Assembly: GCA_033239525.1 (NCBI GenBank)
Contig: BSYO01000013.1
Location: 9,324,501 to 9,388,500, forward strand
Reading direction: 5' to 3'
DNA length: 64,000 nt
From: Nepenthes gracilis
Lineage: Eukaryota; Streptophyta; Magnoliopsida; Caryophyllales; Nepenthaceae
The position numbers and the translations under genes were made by a program. Below the pieces are notes generated by a model that ran no database searches, was not told the origin of the DNA, and worked only from the letters and a program-made list of their open reading frames with translations. Shown here piece after piece: positions 1 through 10,851 of the stretch; the first letter of the stretch is position 1, and each line of letters begins with the position of its first letter.

Positions 1-3000
1 ATTTTTCTACACTAACTTACCAAGAATAATTCTACATGTTTAATAAACCTTACAATTTAACCTTTTATGTTTTAAAATAAGCATGTTTAAGTTCCTACAC
101 AAATTTTACACAATGCATATAAAGGAATTGAAAAAATTTGATGAAAAACTCTACAATTTGTTAAAAGATTAAGAATATTTTCTCCAAATTGAAATAATAT
201 AAGAATTATATAAAATTTTGTAAAACTTTTATCTATTTTAAGTATTGAACCATTATAAAAATATTAGCGGTGATATATTATAGTATGTCTTAATATATTA
301 TAGTGATAATCGAGATTCAGACCTATCATCCGCAGGTGAAGTAGTGTTTAGCACCATCTATATGGTGATATATATGACGGGTGACTTATAAGTCTTGAAT
401 GATTGTGTAAGGTCTTTGATTGTGCGGAAAAAAATAAACCTCATATTTTAATTATCCGCTCCTTTAATCGGTAAGGCACTATTAGCCTTAATCTATAAAA
501 ATTTATATAATTGAACATGAATTGTGTGGCACAATTTAAATAAGAATAAAGAAAGAAGTTTAAAAAGCCGTACACATTTTGTAAGGATAGAAACTTCATG
601 AACGTACTTATTTCGATAATTATACTAAGAGTTCACAAATTTGAGATTTATTCCGGGATGTCGCAATGGTATAAAATTTAATCAATGGACCTGATTTTAC
701 AACCGATTTAATTTTGGTTGGTAAAATTGGTTGTACGGCCGGCACAAGAGTAGCCCGATAGTGGTCGTATCATTCGAACAGCAATATAGTAAAATTAGCA
801 GCTAAATTATATCAGCTAGAGGACCCGACTATACTCAAGAAATTTAGCAAAATGTGGGAGAGCTCAACACTTAGTCAATTTCCAACACTTAGCCAAAAAT
901 TCACTAATGGAAAGGGACACGACACATTGAGAATCGATATACACAGCTCAAATACTTAGCTAAAATTCAATAATGAGAAATCCACACAAACGGTCAACAC
1001 TTAACCAATTGCAACAATAAACTAATTCCCACTAACACTCACCCCACTAACAAATAAACTAATGAAAATTAGAGTAACACATGGCATATTAAGGAGGAAG
1101 ACAGACGGCATATTAGAAGCCTAAACAAGTAGAAATTTTAGCTAGATTAAAGACCAATCACACACCAACACAAGGTTGAATTAGGAAGAAACAAATCAGA
1201 GGAACAAGGAGGTGAATCAGCAAAGGAATGAAGCTGAATTTGGACAACTCAACTGAGTGGTGGTAGTAGCAATTTAATCTGAAAATGACTTAGCTAATTT
1301 AGTAAGTAAATAAATTAATTAAAAGTAAAAAAAAGGGGAAAGAAACGGAAAGAACAGAGAAGAAAAAACCAAACAAAATAGAGGGAGAAAACAGAACCAG
1401 AAGAGAGAGGCCAACTGTGAGCTTAAGGAATTTAGATTAAGTTCCAAATTAATTCGGACAAGGACACTGCTACTTCCTTCGATTATTGATAAATTCTTGT
1501 TGTTATCTTCAAGTATTGTCATTTCAATACTTTAAATCCTTATAGCCATCATGTTAGAATAGGCAAAAATCAGATTAATGTTCCGTGAAAGTCGGTTTCT
1601 ACACTATACTGATGTGTTGATTTTTACATACTACATTTGACCGATTCATCCCATAAAAATTTTAATTTAAGAACTTTATGAAGTTGGCTAAATCATTATA
1701 TTTTTGTATTAAAATTATTCTTCATAAAATTGGTTGGTTCAATAAAAATAAAATCGGTAACTACCGGAACCAGTTGAGAATGTCCTGCTATTGATGCTGA
1801 TGGTTTCTCTAGGATTTTTGACCAGTTGAAACCCTATAAAAATTAATTTGAAAACTTTAATGAACCGGTTAATATGCCATGAAGTTGGTGCTGAAATCTC
1901 TTTTAAAAAATTGACAGGTTCGGCCTAAAGAAAATTATGAGCTGCCGAATTGGTCAGACGCAGACTTTGGCATCAGAAATCAATATATAATATTGAATTG
2001 GGCAAGTAAAATATTTAAAATTTCACATGAATCGGTCCAAAATTATGTGTTGATTCTGAAAATATCGTGAAAATAATTTTACATGGTGAATCGGCTACTG
2101 AATTGGTGTCAAAACTGGATGATTTATATAAACCGAATGTTGCACTAGATTGGCGATTCTGTAAAATATGTGTGAACCAGCTATAAAAATATCAGTAAAC
2201 CAATCATATATGGTATGTTAAGATAGTAAACGGGTTAAATATCATATGAACCGGTTGACCATTATGCGCTGAAAGTGAAAGTAAACGGGTTTCAGTAAGT
2301 CGGCTGAGAATTTAGTATATAATTTGAGGAAATGACCTGGTTTTTAAGTGCTTTATAAAATGATGAATTGGTAATTGAAATTTATTCATGATGGTGAACC
2401 GGCTAAGGAGATGAAATGGCTTTTAAAACAGGCAAAATTTCATGAATAAACCAAACCGGATGATGAACTAGATTATGACAGAACTGGTGGATTATGACCG
2501 AACCGCTTGGTGAACTAGTAAATTTAAAGGGTTGATGAACCAATTATTAGTTGGATCGGTTGATGAAACGATTAATTAATGAGTGATGAATCAGTCAATC
2601 CACGGGTTGATGAATAGAAAACCGAGTAATATTTTGCTTAAAAATTATTTCAGCACATGTAAAAATTTATATGATTTTATTTTTACGCTATGTATTATTA
2701 TAATTTTAATATGTATATATATCGAATTTAAGTATAAGTGGAAGCTTATATGATACCATGAAAAAATAATTATTTTCTCTCAGAAATAAGAAAAAAAATG
2801 GAACAAGAATCAAGAATAATTATAGAAGCTTCCACTAAGAAGTTTAATAATTAAGGAAACTGAATCAAAATTTTATTTCAGATGATAGTATTCTCTAGCA
2901 TACCTTATAATATTATAATAGAAATCAAAAAATTGTCCCTAACAGTGCGGGGACCGTGAGGGAATAAAGGCAGCTATTAGGTTCCATCTACCAGGATATA

Positions 3001-3904
3001 ATAGGTATATACTACTTATCTCGGGGTATAATAAGGAGGTTACGGCTTTAAATTGTGTTGATTGAATACAATCCTTTTATCGATTTACCATTCCGTTAGC
3101 TAGTCATGTCTACTAACCCTAATTTCTCAAGTTATATAAATTATAAGTGTGCTAGCAAGAAAAAAGGAAAATGTATAATGAAAAAGAAATTGAATGCATC
3201 ATAAAAATATTTTTGAATATATATATATGTATTTTTATATGCATCATAACTCCTATTCTTCTCTATGCTTTATTTTCAATAAAAATATGCATATCCTTAA
3301 ATATATTGTATCTTACTAAACACATAACTCACTCTCTTACTATTTTCTTACTATCTAGATGCTTCACAGGAGTTCATGGTTGATGAACAAGAGTAGAGAT
3401 TAAAATTTTAATTTGTAGTATTTAGTGATGATGTAATTAGTTTGGGTTAAGTGATGATGTAAATTTGTAAACTTTATAATTATATCAATGAATGTAATAT
3501 GTTACAGTAATGTTAGTACTTCCATCAATTTATATGATTATCTTGTATGCTTTAGTAAATTTTCTATGAGATGAGTTTTGAATTTTAACAGGCATCTTTC
3601 CTAATCAAAATTGACAATGTATTATACAATACGATATTGGCACCACTAAAGTTGTGGCATTTCTAAGAGCCCTGTGTATTACTATAGAATTTATCACATA
3701 TTAATATAATAAGAATAATTAATTAAGAAAATAAGAACGTGAGACGTGACACATTTGTCATAAAAATTTATGGCATTTCATCTAAATTTGATTATTTACT
3801 CCTTCAGGCATGTTTTTTTGTGAATCATGTGTTTAATTATGAAATTATATACCTTATTGAGTTTTCAATTCATTCATATTTTATTTTTCGCTAGCCCTCT
3901 TAGA
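1..3904. other. AT-rich intergenic DNA, no gene recognised
   Basis: No open reading frame here looks like a protein. Roughly 1600-2640 is peppered with variants of gaaccggtt and tgatgaaccgg, which gives it a repetitive, LTR-like texture. Around 2930-3160 there is a less AT-rich block followed by a TATA-like ttatataaatt near 3133. These could be decayed LTR pieces, but I found no second copy in the window and no terminal dinucleotides or target duplication to prove it. Confidence 0.5.
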
Positions 3905-4476
3905 TTAGTGGGTGGGGCATTTGTAGGGTGAGTATAATTGAAAGATATCTGAAGAGATTAGGATTAGAAATGTTAATTATTTGATAATGTATTTAGTTCT
4001 CGATTAGTAACTTATAATCTTTATGTTATTGGAACTATTGTCTGTAATTAAACGAATGAAGATGATTTATCTAGTATCAATCTATTTTGGATGTAGTCTA
4101 CTTCAATTTTTGAATTAGACATAACTCTTTCCGTAGAATCCGACGTCACAGTATGGTCGGTGCTCGGAGCCACTTCTGAGTGTGGCAAATTTTTGGTCCC
4201 GTGGTTCGATTAATTAATATTTGAAATAAATATAAACTTGTAAGTTGCGTTTGGAAGTTAATTGAGTCTATTAATTATTAATAAAATGATCTCATTGATA
4301 ATTATTATTTAGGTTTTGTACGGGGACATGACAAGGTGGCCCATACTTTTATTTGTATTGGCTTGACATGAAATATAATCAATTAGTAAAAATATAATAT
4401 TAGTTAATTTTTTTATTATTTGTAATCAGATAATATTTTTAACATTGTAAGTAGTAATTTAAAATTTTAGATTTTA
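3905..4476 (+). repeat. Left 572-bp direct repeat (leader) of element 1
   Basis: Aligned base by base with 10852-11423 without any indel. I count 8 mismatches, about 98.6% identity. It lies directly upstream of the movement protein ORF and contains no coding frame. The repeat does not include the TATA-like promoter, which lies only upstream of the right copy. Confidence 0.93.
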
Positions 4477-4526
4477 ACATCTGTAGAAACTTAGTGATTT
4501 GCATCATTTGTAGAAAAAACTTGAAA

Positions 4527-6512
4527 ATGGCCTCGAGACTAAGACGCATGTTCAGGGGTAGTTCTTCGAATCACAGTACAACCACAAACACTAGAGAAGC
4601 ACTGAGTATACCGAATAATGGTCGAATTATCGCGCCTTGGACTTTGCCCACACAACACATGGAAGAAATCTATCAGATAGGCACTTTTGATTTCAAAACT
4701 GCTTTAGCCATTAAGGATCATGAACAAACACTTTCTATTAAAAATGAATACGAAGAAATTAAATTATCATCCTTGTCTATTGAAAAATTCAAACAACAAG
4801 GATATAATTATATTCACTATGGCTTAATTCAGATAGCAATTAAACCATTAACCAAATTAGGAATTGATACACCAGTTTTACTGTGTTTACGTGATCAAAC
4901 GTTATTAAAATATAAAGATTCTCTTTTAGCAATCGTACAATCTAATTTATGTAATGGACCAATTCACTTTAATTGTGCACCTAACTTTTCAGTTGATCTT
5001 AATGACCCAACTATACTTAATACGTTAGTCCTTAACGTCCATCTTCCTGGTTTAGCTCAACAAGAAAACCGAAGAGGATTTCTAATCCTTTATCGAATCT
5101 ATTTTAAATTACTTACTAGTCAATTTAATCCAAGATGTCTCATTCGAGACTCCACCCGTGAGACAATCGTTTTACAAATAGAAGCAGAAACACGCGCTAC
5201 TTTTACTCCAAAATTATTAAAATGGGATGAAATCACTTTACCACAAGATTGGCAAGTAAATCTTCCACAACCCGCTAGACATATAACCAAAAGAGAATTT
5301 ACAAATATTACTGAAACACCTGAAGGTAATATTATTTTAAATTTTAGTCAACCTCAAAATTATTTACCTAGATCTTTAAGTTATAATCATACTAGATCTC
5401 CATCAATTATTTTTGAACATGATAATTCTAACGAACCAGCTAGAAGATCAATAAATCTTGAAAATTATTCAGAAAATCCTAGAAATGATTATGATACTTC
5501 TAGATTAGCAACAAATACTAGACACTCATCTACGTATTGTCATGATACAAGAAATCTAGAAAGTAGAAACCCTATTCCTGAAATAATTACACAACAAACC
5601 CCACAATCACCAACTCTATCAGAAATGCAAACAATTAATGTTATAACCCTTGAAAGAGAATTTATTCCAGATATGGATACACTTAGAAAAGATTTTATGT
5701 TAGAAAAATATAATAGTGTTAGAAATTGGTTTTTCACCGCATTTACCAAAGAACAAACTGAAGAATATAGAAGTACGTGGAAACAAATAATGAACTTACT
5801 CAAAAAGAATTTACCATTTTTTGAATGGTTCCTTCCTTATGTAAGACATGAGCTTCAACTAGATAAAACTAACAATTCTCAGACTAATATGTCCAATATG
5901 CCTAAAGAAAATAACAATTTGATTAATCAAACTACAAATAAAAATCTTTGGAACAATACTCAATCCACTATGACAAACGACTATAATAATTTAACTAAAA
6001 AACATATAAATCAATCATATATGACACAAAATAATAATTTGACTCATACAAACATAAATATACAATCAAACATGATATGTACTTTAGAAATAAAAACAGA
6101 AAATAAGGAAATTAAGGAAGAATATGATAATGAATGGGAAGAAATGACTGAAGAGAAATTTTATCTAAATCGACTTCTTAATCCAGAAGATAGTGAAGAC
6201 GAAGAAGAAGAAGAAGAAGAAATTACTTTAGAAACAATAATGCATCATAAGTATAGACCAACTAAAACTGTATCAATTATAGATCAATTTGAAAAATATA
6301 CTTCACCGATTATGGAACGAGTTACATTATCTCCATCTGCTTACCAAAGTAAAGTATTATTAAATAAATTAACAAAAAAGATAAATGATTTGACTAAGGC
6401 TCTAAAAGAAAATGACTTGACTAAGTCTCGAAAAGAAAAAGATAACTTAACTAAGAAAACAAGTAAGTTAGATACTTTTCCAACAAACATTAGTCAAACT
6501 ACTAAAATGTAA
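4527..6512 (+). CDS. 30K-superfamily viral movement protein with coat-like C-terminal part
   Basis: The frame is open from 4494, but the start at 4527 (MASRLRRMFRG) is preferred because the second copy at 15906 begins at the matching residue. Residues about 40-260 look like the caulimovirid 30K movement protein, which opens plasmodesmata for cell-to-cell spread: a globular beta-rich region with the conserved Asp in VDLNDPTI followed by LVLNVHLPGL, then YRIYFKLL and NPRC. A polar Asn/Ser-rich linker follows, then a segment ending in PFFEWF that resembles the conserved coat/polyprotein segment of these viruses. After that come a Glu-rich acidic run near 6195-6222 and a basic repeat of DLTK units near 6385-6455. 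The ORF is uninterrupted for over 660 codons and AT-rich like the rest of the element. It ends at a TAA that stays in frame with the next ORF. Confidence 0.78.
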   Translation: MASRLRRMFRGSSSNHSTTTNTREALSIPNNGRIIAPWTLPTQHMEEIYQIGTFDFKTALAIKDHEQTLSIKNEYEEIKLSSLSIEKFKQQGYNYIHYGLIQIAIKPLTKLGIDTPVLLCLRDQTLLKYKDSLLAIVQSNLCNGPIHFNCAPNFSVDLNDPTILNTLVLNVHLPGLAQQENRRGFLILYRIYFKLLTSQFNPRCLIRDSTRETIVLQIEAETRATFTPKLLKWDEITLPQDWQVNLPQPARHITKREFTNITETPEGNIILNFSQPQNYLPRSLSYNHTRSPSIIFEHDNSNEPARRSINLENYSENPRNDYDTSRLATNTRHSSTYCHDTRNLESRNPIPEIITQQTPQSPTLSEMQTINVITLEREFIPDMDTLRKDFMLEKYNSVRNWFFTAFTKEQTEEYRSTWKQIMNLLKKNLPFFEWFLPYVRHELQLDKTNNSQTNMSNMPKENNNLINQTTNKNLWNNTQSTMTNDYNNLTKKHINQSYMTQNNNLTHTNINIQSNMICTLEIKTENKEIKEEYDNEWEEMTEEKFYLNRLLNPEDSEDEEEEEEEITLETIMHHKYRPTKTVSIIDQFEKYTSPIMERVTLSPSAYQSKVLLNKLTKKINDLTKALKENDLTKSRKEKDNLTKKTSKLDTFPTNISQTTKM

Positions 6513-6554
6513 AATCAACAAGAAGAAATTTCGAAAGAATATAGCCAACAAGAA

Positions 6555-7886
6555 ATGATTCGAAACTCTACCAACAATATTAAAAATTCTTCAACTTCCT
6601 TAGAAACTATATCCTTAGCAAATACCAAAACCAAATCAACTACTTTACACCCTGAAAACCAATCCCAAAATATTAATGAAAATTCGTTAATACCCCCTCC
6701 ATTAGCAAAAACATTCAATCCATCATCCTCTTTACTTTCCGAATCCATAAATATTAAAGAACTGTCTTTACCTTTTAATTTACAAATCTCAAAAGATAAA
6801 GAAACTGATAAAGAAAAACCTTTAATACCCTGTCTTACTTTACTTACTCCACCTAAACAAAATCAAACTAAGTTATTAAAAACTAAATGTTGGAAATGTA
6901 AAGAATTTGGACATAAGTCTAAGAAATGTAAATTAAAACAAAAATTAGAAATTAAATCTGATGTAACACTGGAATCAGAACAAAGTTCAAATAAAAATAT
7001 TGTTCAATACATTAAGCCACTTAAACCTAATCAAGTAACATTATCTCTTTGCATCAATCAAAATTATTATCAACTAATTCTTACAGAATTATATGACGAT
7101 AAATTGCAAAACTCATATATTATAAAATTTAATAATATCTTTACTGATATAAAATTATATAATTCAATTATAAATACTTATTTTATCTCCTTATCAAAAA
7201 TTTTACCAAAACAAAAACAAATATTTTCAACATCTACTTTAATTTATCTTGAAGACAGTTCATCTACAAGTTTAGAACTTAAAGAAAACAATAATAACCT
7301 TACGACAGAAAATAACAAACAACTTACTCTGTTAAAAAACAATTACTCTCTAACTCCGACATGGACAAGCGATTATCACACATCTCCGAGAAATATCATA
7401 GAAATTCAATATAATCATCAAAATTATTATAAGATAAGATTTGAAGATATATTAACTAATAATAAATTATCTAATTTATTTATACAATATTATTTTATTT
7501 CTCAAAAAGAATTAGCACAACACAGATATAACATAGTTAAACATAAATATAAAACTCATCTGTTTAAAAATCTAACGAAAATCTCAAAACAATTACAAAT
7601 AACTAATAACATTTTGAAACATCTCCATAATAAAGAAAATCACTTATACAATAAATCAAGTAATACAAAATTAATATTATTTCGTGACATAGAAATAGAA
7701 AAAGAAAAACAATCACGAAATAATCATATTAAAAATATACCACGACCATCTAATCAAAATAACAATAAAAGTCAAATATATCAAAAGTTTAAGAAAATAA
7801 AGAATAAAGAAAAAATAAATATTCTTGAACAATATAAAAAATTAAAATCTTGGCATAATAGTAAAAAACAATGTTATAAAAAATAG
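6555..7886 (+). CDS. Zinc-knuckle (CCHC) protein, coat/gag-like, with an unknown duplicated module
   Basis: 443 codons from the first ATG. The frame is the same as the movement protein and is open from the TAA at 6510-6512, so one stop separates them. A perfect CX2CX4HX4C knuckle lies at residues 112-125 (6888-6929), as in coat or gag proteins that bind viral RNA. Beyond it, where an aspartic protease (DSGA) and RT would be expected, there is a Lys/Asn-rich region with a 25-residue module present twice: 7116-7190 and 7428-7502, 13 of 25 residues identical, each ending YFIS. I do not recognise this module. The ORF ends at a TAG (7884-7886) that again leaves the same frame open downstream. A coat-like nucleic-acid-binding role for the N-terminal half is inferred from the knuckle only. 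Confidence 0.65.
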   Translation: MIRNSTNNIKNSSTSLETISLANTKTKSTTLHPENQSQNINENSLIPPPLAKTFNPSSSLLSESINIKELSLPFNLQISKDKETDKEKPLIPCLTLLTPPKQNQTKLLKTKCWKCKEFGHKSKKCKLKQKLEIKSDVTLESEQSSNKNIVQYIKPLKPNQVTLSLCINQNYYQLILTELYDDKLQNSYIIKFNNIFTDIKLYNSIINTYFISLSKILPKQKQIFSTSTLIYLEDSSSTSLELKENNNNLTTENNKQLTLLKNNYSLTPTWTSDYHTSPRNIIEIQYNHQNYYKIRFEDILTNNKLSNLFIQYYFISQKELAQHRYNIVKHKYKTHLFKNLTKISKQLQITNNILKHLHNKENHLYNKSSNTKLILFRDIEIEKEKQSRNNHIKNIPRPSNQNNNKSQIYQKFKKIKNKEKINILEQYKKLKSWHNSKKQCYKK

Positions 7887-8563
7887 ATTTTAGCTCAACA
7901 AATTAAAAAACAAATAATTAATTACCAGCTCTATAAACACTATCGACAAAATAAACCTAAGTTGTTTCTAAAATTAGTTAGATATTTAAATAAATATTTA
8001 AAAAATCAACAAAACACAATTCTTACTAAAAATTCTAATCACAGATCAAGTAAGTTACTGCAAAGATTTAGAAAACCTTTTAGCTTTAAACCACCATTAA
8101 AGTTTAGATCAACTAAACTAAAATCAATAAAAGTAATACAACAAAAGAATAAAAAACTTAGTACAGAATCTAGCACACAGAATTTAGAACCAATTCTACC
8201 ATCAAAAATAGGTATCAATAAAATAGTTCCCCATAAAGATATACAATACAGACGACCATATACGAAGTTACCTATCTTTAAGGATTCAGTCTCTAGAACA
8301 TTACCATTATATGCATCCAAGTATTTACATACATCATTACATCATTCATTCAAGTATTCTGCATATCTAAACAAAAGAATTTTTTGCATATCAAAAAGCC
8401 AAAATAATTTTATTCATCATCTTGCTTATCAAAACATTCATATTGTTTTACAAAAAGATTTAAAGGATTTTACATCGATCGATGGCAAATCTAATTTTGA
8501 CATTGAAAGTTTTATTGAAGCACATATTTTAGAAAGTTTAATAAACGAATTTTTACAGGAAAT
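7887..8563 (+). CDS. Basic, unassigned open stretch between the zinc-knuckle and unknown ORFs
   Basis: The frame remains open from the TAG at 7884 without an obvious ATG start. The encoded stretch is very rich in Lys, Gln, Asn and Ile and matches no family I know. It lies where protease, RT and RNase H sit in related viruses and shows none of their motifs. The length of the open frame in AT-rich DNA suggests selection or recent arrival. It could be expressed by stop-codon readthrough, reinitiation or not at all. Confidence 0.35.
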
Positions 8564-9936
8564 TATGTCTTTTAAAGGAAAAGAGAAGGACACTTCATCT
8601 CCTTATACTCTAGCCAAGCAAACACCCAAACAGTCTGTTCATAACTATGCAATGTCTAAACCACAGATTATCCCAACTTCAAACAGATTTGCAACCTTAC
8701 ATGAATATCCACCACTTAATTACAAAGAAGCTGTTGCTCCCACTTCCTCATTTACGCAACCAGCTCCTACGCCCCATGATAACCAGTATATCACCAAACC
8801 ACCTAAACTTCATGTTGCTCTAACTTCCTATTACCAAAAACCGTTACTCAATGATCTCATTACCTTGACAAACAAAATGTTTCATCCTAATTGTCTATAT
8901 CAAACTGCGGATATTTCAAAAATCCAACAGTACTATGAATTAATCCTACTTGATTACGGGGTACATTGAAATCAAACATCACCGCAATCCTCAAGACAAT
9001 ACCATTACCTTTTCCACTATCAAAATTAAACACATCAAACTTCCTCAAGATGTTGGACTTAACACTTGGGATATAAAACCTTTTTCTGTTCCTTATCAAC
9101 CTAAAGGATACAATTACCAAGATTACAAAGACGCTTGGTATAATGCTTTTTATCTTCGATCTTATACACATTCCTGGTTTATTCGGTTCGATAAAACCTG
9201 TCCAAAACCATTACCAATATGGTTTACAGAATGGTGGATTTATTTCGGATGCTTACCAGTTCTTTATCCTAGCAATATTAACAATGCAAGAATGCATTAT
9301 GAAGAATTACACAAGGGTATATTCTTACCACATCGAATAATCTGTTTTCATATTGACTATGAAGTTCCATGGATTGTGTCATGGTATTTTACTTGCAATC
9401 AACATTATGAAGACTCACCATTAGCTATTCAAGACATTCCTCTATCGATTGTTCGAGCATTCAGAATCAAATGGTGGGAGAAATTCGACCATATTCTGAT
9501 CGATTACACTCAAATTGATTATGACTATAAAAAGGAACAAACATCAGCTCAGACAATAAAAATTGCCTCAAAAATTTTACCACCTTCACCTACACCAAAA
9601 CCTTATATACCTGATCACCCAGCTGGACCTAGTATCTCAAGGCCCAAAACAAGCAAACCAAGACGTATCGGATCTCCGACTCTATCTGTCTCCTCTAAGC
9701 GATCTGTACGATCTACGCAAGCAAAACAGCAAATGGAAGACCAACAAGCTCAGATAGATACAATGATGAATCAGATGACTCAAATGCATCAACAACTCTC
9801 AAAGCAAGTATCAGACTTCAAGACTCTATGGGCTGACATATCAGATGACGACCCAGCATCAGATTCATCTATACAACCGCTTAGTCCACAGCCGCCATAT
9901 GCCGCCGGTTATGCTCAAGACCCATTCAGTCTCTGA
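8564..9936 (+). pseudogene. Downstream viral ORF of unknown function (frameshifted), element 1
   Basis: The ATG at 8564 (MSFKGKEKD) matches the start of two other copies in this window (about 13802 plus, 23001 minus). The N-terminal part is Pro/Ser/Thr-rich. The middle is a Trp/Tyr-rich globular region with signatures QQYYELIL, WYNAFYLRSYTHSWF, WFTEWWIYFG and IKWWEKF. The C-terminus has an RRIGSPTLS-type linker and a Gln/Met-rich coiled coil (about 9727-9825). Compared with the plus copy in element 2, there is one extra G in the GGGG run at 8957-8960. The upstream frame therefore stops at 8969 and the rest continues in the next frame to 9936. Homologous ORFs are common beside plant caulimovirid sequences but I know of no function. 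Confidence 0.7.
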
Positions 9937-10330
9937 AAGGACTGCTAACATATGTGTTACATTGCAGGTATCCAAATTAATCCTTATGACAAGATAAACA
10001 AGCTTCGCACAAGACATCTTTAAGTTTCTCCATTCAAATATCAACAGCCAAAGCCAAATGAAGAAGTAAATTCAAGAATAGTTACCTACTTCTGGACAAA
10101 GGATCTTTAAGAGACGGACATATGGACCTTTTGGAACTCTAGACAAAATAGTCCATTCCATAAAAATAAAAAAAAATAAAAAAATCTTTTAACAGATAAA
10201 CCTCATTATGCAAGGCACAAAACAGATGCAAAGTTGATGCAACGTACAAGCAAAAAAGGCAGAAACTGCAAAAGCTTCTAACAGAAAGCAAAAGTTTTCA
10301 AAACTTTTCAAAAAGTTTTACTGTGCAATA
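9937..10330 (+). other. Non-coding region between the unknown ORF and the promoter, element 1
   Basis: AT-rich, with an A-rich run near 10167-10190 and purine-rich stretches. No ORF is convincing. By position it is the 3' untranslated/intergenic region of the viral genome. Confidence 0.4.
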
Positions 10331-10380
10331 GCACTATGCAGACACTATTTAGCACTATGCAAACACTATGCAACACTATT
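10331..10380 (+). repeat. Short repeats of CACTATGCA upstream of the viral promoter
   Basis: Five copies of CACTAT, three of them as CACTATGCA, occur within 50 bp about 200-250 bp upstream of the TATA-like box. The placement is like the enhancer region of a pararetroviral promoter. A regulatory role is inferred. Confidence 0.5.
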
Positions 10381-10580
10381 CATCGAAGTGACCAGAAACT
10401 GCCTAACAGAACCGACGAATTCTACGGATGTTTTTAATCATTCCTATGCAAAAGATATGCACTACTGTTGACAAGACGCAAAACGCAAAGATTCCCTGGC
10501 AATTATATGAAGACTTATCAACGGCTCAAATCTATGCAATTATTTCACCAAATCAACGGCCACAGACAATCCAGACCTTC

Positions 10581-10589
10581 TATTTAAAG
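10581..10589 (+). promoter_or_regulatory. TATA-like box of element 1 (tatttaaag)
   Basis: Lies between the last ORF and the right leader repeat, the usual place of the pregenomic RNA promoter in Caulimoviridae. The corresponding spot in element 2 has a stronger tatataagg. A CT-rich tract and a candidate initiator follow. Confidence 0.5.
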
Positions 10590-10851
10590 CCCTTCTCAGC
10601 TTCAGTTGGAGGCAGGTCCAAAATCAGAGGTCCAAAGAACCAGAACGCAGAAAACTCAAGAGCTCTCTCTCCAGCAACCTTGTCCCAGCTTTTCTTATTT
10701 TTCTTTCCCTGTAAATTTCCTTTTCCTTGTACAAATTTCTTTTGTTGTAACCAAGCTCAGACTATGTAAGCACTTCTTCAATCAAAGTCCAGCCGATTAT
10801 TCAGCCTTATTCTGGTATATCTCTGTCTTTCTCTGGTTTACGTGTTACGTG

